Part shown: one piece after another, positions 1-5,086 of the stretch | How positions within the stretch are numbered: position 1 is the stretch's first letter | Layout of the letters: every line of letters begins with the position of its first letter | From: Oscillospiraceae bacterium | Lineage (GTDB): Bacteria > Bacillota > Clostridia > Oscillospirales > Oscillospiraceae | DNA: 7,087 bases | Assembly (NCBI GenBank): GCA_902783825.1 | Contig: CACZSJ010000069.1 | Span: 1 to 7,087, forward strand | Direction of reading: 5' to 3' | Position numbers and translations under genes: made by a program | Notes under the pieces: model-generated | Databases searched by the model: none | Seen by the model: only the letters and a program-made list of their open reading frames with translations | What the model was told of the DNA's origin: nothing

Positions 1-5
1 ACGAT

Positions 6-51
6 TATACTGGGAGCGAAGATAACGATAAACATTAAAAAGTTATCATTA
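6..51 (+). promoter_or_regulatory. Possible -10 box and A+T-rich imperfect dyad upstream of the DUF2975/XRE pair
   Basis: TATACT at 6-11 resembles a -10 box; its -35 box would lie outside the window. Just downstream is an imperfect dyad, TAACGATAA (23-31) and TTATCATTA (43-51), with one mismatch and an 11-bp spacer. A direct repeat CATTAAAAA (33-41 and 47-55) overlaps it. The position between a possible start site and the ribosome binding site would suit an operator for the XRE regulator encoded at 654-884. The stretch is low complexity, so chance similarity is a real possibility. Confidence 0.3.
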
Positions 52-81
52 AAAAACAGATGGTTTTTGGAGGAGACGAGC

Positions 82-639
82 ATGAATACACAGAATCAAA
101 GACTGGAAGTTATGAGAAAGCGCTGCAAAACGTCGTCAAAAGTTGTTGGCATCATTCAGATCATCGGAATCATAGGCGTGGTTTGTTCTTTGCTGGGCGT
201 GGTGATCGGGATTGCGATGAAGGATACAATCAATGAGCAGCTTGCCCAGGCGGTGGCGTCCGGGCAGGTGACAGTGGAGAATTTCCAGCTTGGCGGAGGT
301 GCCCTGCGTTTCGTGGTTAATTTCCAAGAGGCGTTCAAAGAAGGGAGCTACGCGATCCCTCTGGCTGTTAATTGCACGCTTGCCGCTGTCTTTAGCGCTG
401 TGGCCGTTGTCGTGCTCGCCCTCTTCAAAAGCATTTTCAACGAGCTTGTAAAAGAAGAGACTCCGTTTTCGGACAAGGTACTTGGAAAGCTGAAGACCTG
501 CTTTATCATCATCGCGCTTGTGTTGCTTGGCTTTGTCGGCGTCGGCCCCGGGGTGGTGGGAGCCTTGCTTATGTGGTGTGTTTACTCCATCCTCGAATAC
601 GGCAAAGTACTTCAAACAGAAGTTGACGAAACCCTGTGA
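82..639 (+). CDS. DUF2975 family membrane protein (YoaS-like)
   Basis: A 185-residue integral membrane protein of unknown function. Hydrophobic segments lie at about 21-44, 92-116, 138-152 and 154-172, with a longer polar loop between the first two. The segment ELVKEETPFSDKV (121-133) and the C-terminal end YGKVLQTEVDETL are hallmarks I associate with DUF2975. The ATG at 82 is chosen over an in-frame TTG at 67 because GGAGGAG at 69-75 lies 6 nt upstream of the ATG and the TTG overlaps that site. The next gene, an XRE regulator, starts 14 bp after the stop codon, so the two are almost certainly co-transcribed. The same pairing is known in Bacillus subtilis (yoaS next to yozG). A sensor or membrane-stress role for the pair is inference only. 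Confidence 0.85.
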   Translation: MNTQNQRLEVMRKRCKTSSKVVGIIQIIGIIGVVCSLLGVVIGIAMKDTINEQLAQAVASGQVTVENFQLGGGALRFVVNFQEAFKEGSYAIPLAVNCTLAAVFSAVAVVVLALFKSIFNELVKEETPFSDKVLGKLKTCFIIIALVLLGFVGVGPGVVGALLMWCVYSILEYGKVLQTEVDETL

Positions 640-653
640 CGGAGGTTTGAACG

Positions 654-884
654 ATGGGAAAGATTATTCTGAGATTGGATCGTGTCATGGCGGACAGGAA
701 GATGAGTCTGAAAGAATTGTCTGAGATCGTGGGCGTTTCCAATGTCAATTTATCAAAAATGAAAACCGGGAAAATCAGCGCCATCCGTTTTTCAACATTA
801 GAGGCAATATGCGAGGCGCTCAACTGTCAGCCTGGCGATATTCTGGAATATCAGCCTGACGCGCCGGAAGCTGAGAGCCAGTGA
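654..884 (+). CDS. XRE/Cro-CI family transcriptional regulator, YozG-like
   Basis: A 76-residue single-domain DNA-binding protein. The helix-turn-helix spans about residues 18-40 (MSLKELSEIVGVSNVNLSKMKTGK), followed by RFSTLEAICEALNCQPGDILEY, the usual C-terminal part of this short XRE subgroup. A polar acidic tail of about ten residues ends the protein. GGAGG at 641-645 lies 8 nt before the ATG. It is the second gene of a pair with the DUF2975 protein, 14 bp downstream of its stop. By analogy with other such pairs it probably regulates its own operon, and a candidate dyad sits upstream at 23-51. The family assignment is firm; the target is not visible in the sequence. Confidence 0.93.
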   Translation: MGKIILRLDRVMADRKMSLKELSEIVGVSNVNLSKMKTGKISAIRFSTLEAICEALNCQPGDILEYQPDAPEAESQ

Positions 885-887
885 AAT

Positions 888-899
888 CCAGACGTCTGG
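888..899. repeat. 12-bp perfect palindrome just after the XRE stop codon
   Basis: CCAGACGTCTGG is a perfect, gapless 12-bp palindrome starting 4 bp after the stop codon at 882-884. It has no loop, so it is better suited to binding a dimeric protein than to RNA hairpin formation. No function can be assigned. Confidence 0.4.
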
Positions 900-1009
900 G
901 GCGAAGAAGCTTGACCGGTAATTGAGGCGGCTTGGGATCATACGGGCCATTTGGATGCCTGGCAAGAGAAACCATTTCAGGGAAGAGAAAAAGCGTTTAA
1001 CATGAGAAG

Positions 1010-1063
1010 AACCCGTCTGCAGGGTGTGTGTCGCACCCAGCAGACGGGTTAAAGCTTCTTTTT
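1010..1063 (+). terminator. Probable intrinsic terminator of the DUF2975/XRE operon
   Basis: A perfect 11-bp stem pairs AACCCGTCTGC (1010-1020) with GCAGACGGGTT (1040-1050). After a single A/A mismatch the stem continues inward with GGGTG (1022-1026) and CACCC (1034-1038), leaving a small loop. The 3' side runs on through AAAGC into a T-rich tract, TTCTTTTT (about 1056-1063). The T-tract is displaced about 6 nt from the main stem, but AGAAG (1005-1009) can pair with CTTCT (1055-1059) and bring it closer. It lies 125 bp after the XRE gene and before the next promoter. An attenuator-type role is less likely because no start codon follows closely. Confidence 0.75.
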
Positions 1064-1244
1064 CGGGGGAGAGGGAGTATCGAATGTCTGTCGGCCTTGA
1101 AAAATGAGTGTGCGGCAGGGCTATAAGCCTGTATTTATGCGGATTTTCCACCGGCTGTCGGTGGTCAGATGTTCGGTTTTGGTCAGGCTTTCCGTTATGT
1201 TGACGTCTCTTGTCTTCCTGCGTAAAAAGATTCCTGGAAGCATC
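1064..1244. other. Intergenic stretch with no recognisable gene
   Basis: This lies between the terminator and the promoter at 1245. An open frame runs through it from 1104 into the following gene, but it has no ribosome binding site and the encoded extension (basic, non-repeating, not resembling any family I know) looks like read-through of non-coding DNA. A short hairpin, CCACCG (1148-1153) with CGGTGG (1159-1164), is present but has no T-tract. TTGACG at 1200-1205 resembles a -35 box with only a poor -10 partner (TAAAAA, 1223-1228). Confidence 0.5.
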
Positions 1245-1264
1245 TTGACAAGCGAACTTGGCAA
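1245..1264. promoter_or_regulatory. Operator-like palindrome O1 overlapping the -35 box
   Basis: TTGACAAG-CGAA-CTTGGCAA is a 20-bp near-perfect palindrome, with 7 of 8 positions in each arm matching. It covers the whole -35 box. It is the inverted counterpart of the palindrome at 1278-1297: apart from the 4-bp centre the two are exact reverse complements. Such a site over a -35 box is typical of repressor binding; the likely binder is the XRE protein encoded at 1642-1848. Confidence 0.75.
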
Positions 1265-1273
1265 TGCTATTAT
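1245..1273 (+). promoter_or_regulatory. Strong sigma-A-type promoter for the DUF6442/XRE pair
   Basis: A consensus -35 box TTGACA (1245-1250) is separated by exactly 17 bp from TATTAT (1268-1273). The -10 box is preceded by TGC, an extended -10 element. The predicted start site is near 1280, giving a leader of about 40 nt. The next gene starts at 1320. Two palindromes overlap the promoter at -35 and at the start site, so strong basal activity under repression is likely. Confidence 0.85.
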
Positions 1274-1277
1274 GATC

Positions 1278-1297
1278 TTGCCAAGCGTGCTTGTCAA
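1278..1297. promoter_or_regulatory. Operator-like palindrome O2 at the transcription start
   Basis: TTGCCAAG-CGTG-CTTGTCAA is a second 20-bp palindrome with the same half-site consensus, TTGMCAAG. Its centre is 33 bp from the centre of O1, about three helical turns, so two bound dimers would lie on the same face of the helix. It covers the predicted start site near 1280. In RNA it could also fold into a short leader hairpin, but the pairing with O1 argues for DNA binding. Confidence 0.75.
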
Positions 1298-1319
1298 AAC
1301 GGAAAGGAAGAAATCAAAC

Positions 1320-1640
1320 ATGAAAAAAGAGGAAATCTTGGAAAAGATCAAACAAGAGAATAAGAAAAAAGATCCATATGTGCTGCAAGTGCAGTTTAAG
1401 GCCACCGCTTTAGCGTGCACCACCATGCTTCTTCTTGCATTCATCTATTTGGTATATGAATTGAAGACATATGATAGTTGGAACCCGGCGATCTATTCTA
1501 TTATCACAGCGTATATTGCCGTTTTTACAGGATATCGTGGAATGAAAATCGAAAAGGATAGAGGGGTATACCTTATCTGGGCTATTGTGTCGGGTATTTT
1601 TACGATTCTGCTGATTTTGGAGTATTTCAAGGTTATCTGA
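1320..1640 (+). CDS. Small membrane protein, DUF6442-like
   Basis: A 106-residue protein with a charged, lysine-rich N-terminus (MKKEEILEKIKQENKKKDPY) followed by three hydrophobic segments at about 27-46, 55-72 and 84-102. The arrangement and its partner XRE gene fit the DUF6442 family, whose function is unknown; I assign this from memory of the family pattern. The ATG at 1320 is preferred over upstream starts in the same frame (from 1104). The reasons are that GGAAAGGAAG (1301-1310) precedes it, the promoter and operators lie inside the would-be extension, and the extension has no protein-like character. The next gene starts one base after the stop codon, so the membrane protein and regulator are made together. 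Codon and base use are more A+T-rich than in mgtE and later genes. Confidence 0.8.
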   Translation: MKKEEILEKIKQENKKKDPYVLQVQFKATALACTTMLLLAFIYLVYELKTYDSWNPAIYSIITAYIAVFTGYRGMKIEKDRGVYLIWAIVSGIFTILLILEYFKVI

Positions 1641-1641
1641 T

Positions 1642-1848
1642 ATGAAAAATGAATTGCCATTAAAAAACCGATTAAAGGAAGTTCGGGCTGAACGAAATAT
1701 ATCTCAGCAAGCGCTTGCGGATATGGTTGGCGTATCCAGAAATACGATTAGTTCTCTGGAAACAGGGCAATATGAACCAACGGCAAAGTTAGCATATATC
1801 TTATGTATAGCGCTGGATATGAAATTTGAGGAATTATTCTTCTTTTAG
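1642..1848 (+). CDS. XRE family helix-turn-helix regulator, probable autorepressor
   Basis: A 68-residue single-domain regulator. The helix-turn-helix lies at about residues 20-42 (ISQQALADMVGVSRNTISSLETG), followed by the typical YEPTAKLAYILCIALDMKFEELF. There is no sensor or peptidase domain, so signal input, if any, would have to come from a partner. The ATG follows the upstream stop codon by one base; AAGG at 1629-1632, inside the upstream gene, is a modest ribosome binding site 9 nt away, and translational coupling is likely. It is the only regulator encoded downstream of the twin palindromes at 1245-1297, which makes it their most likely ligand. The family call is firm; the autorepression is inferred from position and symmetry. 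Confidence 0.93.
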   Translation: MKNELPLKNRLKEVRAERNISQQALADMVGVSRNTISSLETGQYEPTAKLAYILCIALDMKFEELFFF

Positions 1849-2045
1849 CTCGTTTGGGCGAAATATGGAATAACAACAGATCATGCCGGGGGCATCCGCG
1901 AAAGAGATAAGCTGCATAGCAAAGTCGATGTTCTTGGCTGTCCTTCCCGGGATCGATAGATAGGGAGTGCAGGTATGCTCACGATTGAAAACAGAAGTGC
2001 CGCAATTGAGACGAACGGTGTTGCGAATCTGCGGCGGAATATTTC
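1849..2045. other. Intergenic stretch with no convincing gene
   Basis: No known family is readable on either strand. A 33-codon frame starts at ATG 1975 and ends at 2076 (MLTIENRSAAIETNGV...), with AGGGAG at 1962-1967 upstream as a possible ribosome binding site; it is too short and too ordinary in composition to call. ATGCC (1883-1887) and GGCAT (1891-1895) form a small hairpin without a T-tract. No magnesium riboswitch (M-box) sequence was recognised here. I see no terminator after the XRE gene, so some transcription may run on towards mgtE. Confidence 0.5.
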
Positions 2046-2074
2046 TTGTATTCAGAGGGCGAGCATGGTACAAT
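2046..2074 (+). promoter_or_regulatory. mgtE: Probable extended -10 promoter for mgtE
   Basis: TACAAT (2069-2074) is preceded by TGG, giving an extended -10 element. TTGTAT (2046-2051) lies 17 bp upstream and matches the -35 consensus only in TTG, which is common when the -10 is extended. The predicted start site near 2081 leaves a leader of about 30 nt, too short for a riboswitch. It may drive the whole five-gene run up to 6482, as no other convincing promoter was found within that run. Confidence 0.55.
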
Positions 2075-2109
2075 AATTAAGTTAGATACAAAGACTGGGG
2101 GTGCGTTTG

Positions 2110-3519
2110 ATGGTCGAAGAAGAACGGAAAGAAATGCTGGATTTTGAAAGCATCCAGGAAAAACGCACGGATGAACTGACTGCCTTGCTGGACAGCAGGG
2201 ATATGAAGCAGCTCCAGCGGCTGATGGAAGACATGAACGAATTCGACGTGGCGGAGTTTTTGACGGAGATCGAAGACAACCGCATGCCGATGGTCTTCCG
2301 GCTGCTGTCCAAGGAGATGGCGGCGGCGGTGTTTTCCAACATGGAAGCGCCGGAGCAGGAGCGTATCATCAACTCCATTACAGACTCTGAGCTGGCGGGC
2401 ATCGTGGAAGAGATGTTCGTGGACGACGCGGTGGATATGATGGAGGAGCTGCCGGCCAACGTGGTCAAGCGTGTCATGCGCACGGCCACGCCGGAGACCC
2501 GCAACCTGATCAATCAGTATCTGCATTATCCGGAGAACTCCGCGGGCAGCATCATGACCTCGGAGTTTGTGGATCTGAAAAAGTATATGAGCGTCAAGGA
2601 ATCCTTTGCCCGCATCCGGCGGATCGGAGAGGACAAGGAGACCATTTACGTGTGTTTCGTCACTTCGGCGGATCGGCATCTGGACGGTATTGTCACGGTC
2701 AAGGATCTGCTGCTGGCTGATCCGGATACGGTAATCGAAGAACTGATGGATCGGAACGTGATTTTTGCCTCGACCACTGAGGACCAGGAGAGCGTTTCGG
2801 ACAAGTTCTCGGATTACGACCTGCTTGCCATGCCGGTGGTGGACAAGGAGGGGCGTCTGGTGGGCATCGTCACCGTTGACGATATCATCGACGTTATGGA
2901 GCAGGAGACCACGGAGGACTTTGAAAAGATGGCCGGTATCACGCCGTCTGACAAGCCCTACTCCCGTACCGGCCCCTTGGAGATGTGGAAAAACCGCATC
3001 CCCTGGCTCATGTTCCTGATGCTTTCCGCTACCTTTACCAGTATGATTCTGACCCACTTTGAAGAGCGGCTGGCGGTGGTGGCCGGGCTGATTCCCTTTA
3101 TTCCCATGCTGATGGGAACCGGAGGGAATTCCGGTGCCCAGTCCGCTACGGCGGTCATTCGAAGCCTGTCCCTGGGCGATACTGAGCCTGGAGATGCGCT
3201 GCGGGTTCTATGGAAAGAGTGGCGCACGGCGACCCTTTGCGGCATGAGCCTGGCGGCGGTCAATTTTGTCAAGATGATCCTGCTGGACGGGATGCTGCTG
3301 GGCAATGCCCATGTGACCATGGCGGTGGCGGCTACGGTCAGCCTCTCCATCGTGTTTGTGGTGATGTTCGCCAAGCTGGTGGGCAGCCTGCTTCCCATTG
3401 GAGCGGAGAAGGTTGGTCTGGATCCGGCTGTCATGGCAAATCCCTTGATTTCTACCCTGACCGATGCGGTGTCGTTGCTGATTTACATTTTGATTGCCAA
3501 ACTGATTCTGGGAATTTAG
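2110..3519 (+). CDS. mgtE: Magnesium transporter/channel MgtE
   Basis: A 469-residue homologue of MgtE, the Mg2+-gated Mg2+ channel of the cytoplasmic membrane. In order it has an acidic MgtE N-domain (about 15-130, including the MMEELPANVVKRVM segment), a pair of CBS domains (about 140-265, with GIVTVKDLL and AMPVVDKEGRLVGIVTVDD), the linker helix region EQETTEDFEKMAGI, and a membrane domain of about five helices from residue 297 to the end. The family signature GGNSGAQSATAVIRSLSLGD begins at residue 338. The C-terminal NPLISTLTDAVSLLIY carries Asp452, which appears to match the pore Asp432 of the Thermus thermophilus protein. The ATG at 2110 is preferred to GTG 2101 because TGGGGGTG (2096-2103) is a usable ribosome binding site only for the ATG. 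Length is normal for the family. The next gene's ribosome binding site overlaps the stop codon. Confidence 0.95.
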   Translation: MVEEERKEMLDFESIQEKRTDELTALLDSRDMKQLQRLMEDMNEFDVAEFLTEIEDNRMPMVFRLLSKEMAAAVFSNMEAPEQERIINSITDSELAGIVEEMFVDDAVDMMEELPANVVKRVMRTATPETRNLINQYLHYPENSAGSIMTSEFVDLKKYMSVKESFARIRRIGEDKETIYVCFVTSADRHLDGIVTVKDLLLADPDTVIEELMDRNVIFASTTEDQESVSDKFSDYDLLAMPVVDKEGRLVGIVTVDDIIDVMEQETTEDFEKMAGITPSDKPYSRTGPLEMWKNRIPWLMFLMLSATFTSMILTHFEERLAVVAGLIPFIPMLMGTGGNSGAQSATAVIRSLSLGDTEPGDALRVLWKEWRTATLCGMSLAAVNFVKMILLDGMLLGNAHVTMAVAATVSLSIVFVVMFAKLVGSLLPIGAEKVGLDPAVMANPLISTLTDAVSLLIYILIAKLILGI

Positions 3520-3531
3520 GAGAAGCATTTC

Positions 3532-4452
3532 ATGGAATTCGCGGCCTTGATCAACAAAATGGCGATTTTCGTGGTCCTGATGCTGATTGGCTATCTCTGC
3601 GCCCGCCGGGGCGTCACCGACGCCAACTACACCCGAACTACCAGCAAGCTGGTCATCAACGTCTTTATGTGCGCGACCATTCTCAAATCTGCTTTCGCCA
3701 TGGAGACGGCGGTAAGCCTGGCTACCGTGGCTGTCGGCATGCTAGCCATGTGCCTGACCATCGCCTTTTGCTTTCTGGTGGGCTTTGCGGTCACCCGGCT
3801 GCTGCGGATCGAGCGGGAGCATGCCGCGCAGTTTGAGCTGCTGGTGGCCGTGGGGAACGCGATGTTTATCGGCGTGCCGGTGGCAGAGAGCGTGCTGGGG
3901 CCTCTGGCTGTGTTTTACATTGCCATGTCCGCCATCCCCTTTAACGTGCTTTTGTATTCCTACGGAATCTGGCTGCTGCTGGATCGTGGAGAAGGAGTGA
4001 AGCTCCGCTTCCGGGATGTGCTTTCGATCCCCCTGGTGACGTCTTTGCTGGCCATCCTGATTTTCCTGCTCAAGCCGCCGATTCCTACGGTGGTCCGGGA
4101 ATTGGTGGACACCATGTCCGGCGCCACCATGCCGCTGTCCATGCTGGTGATCGGTGCCTCGCTGGGCGGCGTGAAGCTGGTGGACGCCTTTCGCAACAAA
4201 AAGCTGTATTTGGCCAGCTTTGCCCGCCTGCTGCTGACGCCGATTTTGTTGGGGCTGCTGACGGGGCTGCTGCATCCGGACCCGATGCTGCGAATGACCT
4301 GCATCATTGTGGCCGCCTGCCCCAGTGCCATTTTGGTTTCGATCCTGTCCATCCAATACGGGAAAGACTACGTGTTTTCTTCCCAGGGGATTTTGCAGAG
4401 CACGGCCTTATCCATGCTGACAATCCCGTTGATTCTTTATCTTTTCGCCTGA
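3532..4452 (+). CDS. AEC family transporter (auxin efflux carrier superfamily)
   Basis: A 306-residue membrane protein with about ten hydrophobic segments spread over its whole length, the usual AEC layout of two five-helix halves. The opening FVVLMLIGYLCARRGVTDANY, the central GNAMFIGVPVAESVLG (about 108-123) and the C-terminal PSAILVSILSIQYGKDYVFSSQGILQSTALSMLTIPLILY are characteristic. Bacterial members include carriers for malate, malonate and other small carboxylates, but the substrate cannot be read from this sequence. AGGAG at 3518-3522 overlaps the mgtE stop codon and lies 9 nt before the ATG, so it is in one operon with mgtE. A link to the decarboxylase subunit gene at the right edge through carboxylate metabolism is possible but speculative, since that gene is on the other strand. 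Confidence 0.9.
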   Translation: MEFAALINKMAIFVVLMLIGYLCARRGVTDANYTRTTSKLVINVFMCATILKSAFAMETAVSLATVAVGMLAMCLTIAFCFLVGFAVTRLLRIEREHAAQFELLVAVGNAMFIGVPVAESVLGPLAVFYIAMSAIPFNVLLYSYGIWLLLDRGEGVKLRFRDVLSIPLVTSLLAILIFLLKPPIPTVVRELVDTMSGATMPLSMLVIGASLGGVKLVDAFRNKKLYLASFARLLLTPILLGLLTGLLHPDPMLRMTCIIVAACPSAILVSILSIQYGKDYVFSSQGILQSTALSMLTIPLILYLFA

Positions 4453-4465
4453 GCGGGGTGATTCT

Positions 4466-5086
4466 GTGCACATTCCCAGCGGCGCCAGCCAATGCATCGA
4501 AATCCTGGAGTTTGAACAAGCCCTGTCCCTGTCCGGGCAGCGCGGGGATTATGATGCGGAGAAATGGCTGTATGTGCCGGATTTCTATACGGAGTATCGA
4601 TACATATTGGGAACGCGGGGGAGCAATCCGCTGATCTGCATCGGCATCAATCCCTCCACCGCCGCCCCGGACGATTTGGACAATACGCTCAAATCCGTTT
4701 CCCGCATTGCTGCGGGAAACGGATTTGACAGCTGGATCATGTTCAATGTCTATGCCCAGAGAGCGACCCGACCCGATCACATGGATCGACAGCGCAACGA
4801 AACGCTTCACCGGGAGAACATGCGAGCCTTTGCCTACATCCTGTCCCAGGTAGCGGCGGCTGGGAATCCTCCGGCGATCTGGGCTGCCTGGGGGACGATT
4901 TTGACCAAACGCCCCTATCTGCCGGACTGTGTGCGAGAGATGGTGCGGCTGGGCGAGGCGTATGGAGGCCGCTGGCTGTGCGCGGGAAAATGCTCCGCAG
5001 CGGGGCATCCTCATCATCCGCTGTATCTGCGCAAGGACGAGCCCGTGCGGGCTTTTGATATTCAAGGATATTTGGAGACGCTATGA
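4466..5086 (+). CDS. DUF1643 domain-containing protein
   Basis: A 206-residue soluble protein of unknown function. The DUF1643 pattern is clear: YRYILGTRGSNPLICIGINPSTA (about 45-66), DDLDNT (69-74), NGFDSWIMFNVYAQRATRP (85-103), AIWAAWG (137-143) and the histidine-rich HPHHPLYLRKD (181-191). No signal peptide or membrane segment is present. The start is GTG at 4466, supported by GGGGTGAT (4455-4462), a good match to the 16S rRNA 3' end; no ATG start fits the conserved N-terminus. It begins 13 bp after the transporter stop. Its stop codon overlaps the next start in ATGA (5083-5086). An 18-bp-armed perfect inverted repeat lies within the coding region at 4689-4728, encoding residues 75-88 in a conserved part of the domain. 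Confidence 0.9.
   Translation: MHIPSGASQCIEILEFEQALSLSGQRGDYDAEKWLYVPDFYTEYRYILGTRGSNPLICIGINPSTAAPDDLDNTLKSVSRIAAGNGFDSWIMFNVYAQRATRPDHMDRQRNETLHRENMRAFAYILSQVAAAGNPPAIWAAWGTILTKRPYLPDCVREMVRLGEAYGGRWLCAGKCSAAGHPHHPLYLRKDEPVRAFDIQGYLETL
4689..4728. repeat. Perfect inverted repeat, 18-bp arms and 4-nt loop, inside the DUF1643 gene
   Basis: TCAAATCCGTTTCCCGCA (4689-4706) is followed by TTGC (4707-4710) and then the exact reverse complement of the first arm (4711-4728). All 18 pairs are Watson-Crick. No T-tract follows on either strand, so it is not an ordinary terminator. The codons translate without interruption (Leu-Lys-Ser-Val-Ser-Arg-Ile-Ala-Ala-Gly-Asn-Gly-Phe-Asp). The spacing between the LDNT and NGF motifs looks normal for DUF1643, so this does not look like a simple insertion. 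It would form a very stable hairpin in mRNA and could extrude as a cruciform in DNA. Confidence 0.97.
5040..5056 (+). other. Small terminator-like hairpin near the end of the DUF1643 gene
   Basis: AGCCC (5040-5044) pairs with GGGCT (5049-5053) around a GTGC loop and is followed directly by TTT (5054-5056). It sits 27 bp before the start of the hydrolase gene. The stem is short and the T-tract brief, so any termination would be weak; it might reduce read-through or mask nothing at all. Confidence 0.25.

Noticed and set aside
67..81. TTG start for the DUF2975 protein
   Set aside because: The TTG overlaps the GGAGGAG ribosome binding site that properly serves ATG 82.
1104..1319. N-terminal extension of the DUF6442-like protein
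   Set aside because: The promoter and both operators lie inside it, no ribosome binding site precedes 1104, and the peptide lacks protein-like character; ATG 1320 is well supported.
82..1848. Toxin-antitoxin interpretation of the membrane protein/XRE pairs
   Set aside because: The size and order superficially fit, but the membrane proteins resemble DUF2975 and DUF6442 families and carry no toxin motif; these are better read as regulator pairs.
1849..2109. M-box or other riboswitch ahead of mgtE
   Set aside because: No recognisable M-box core sequence, and the predicted promoter leaves only about 30 nt of leader.
2931..2974. 8-bp inverted repeat GGCCGGTA/TACCGGCC inside mgtE
   Set aside because: Short arms with a 28-bp spacer in G+C-rich coding DNA; expected by chance.
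2077..3057. Long open frame of 326 codons on the minus strand, opposite mgtE
   Set aside because: It is a shadow of mgtE: His/Arg-rich, matching no family, with no ribosome binding site, while the plus strand encodes a complete MgtE with all domains.
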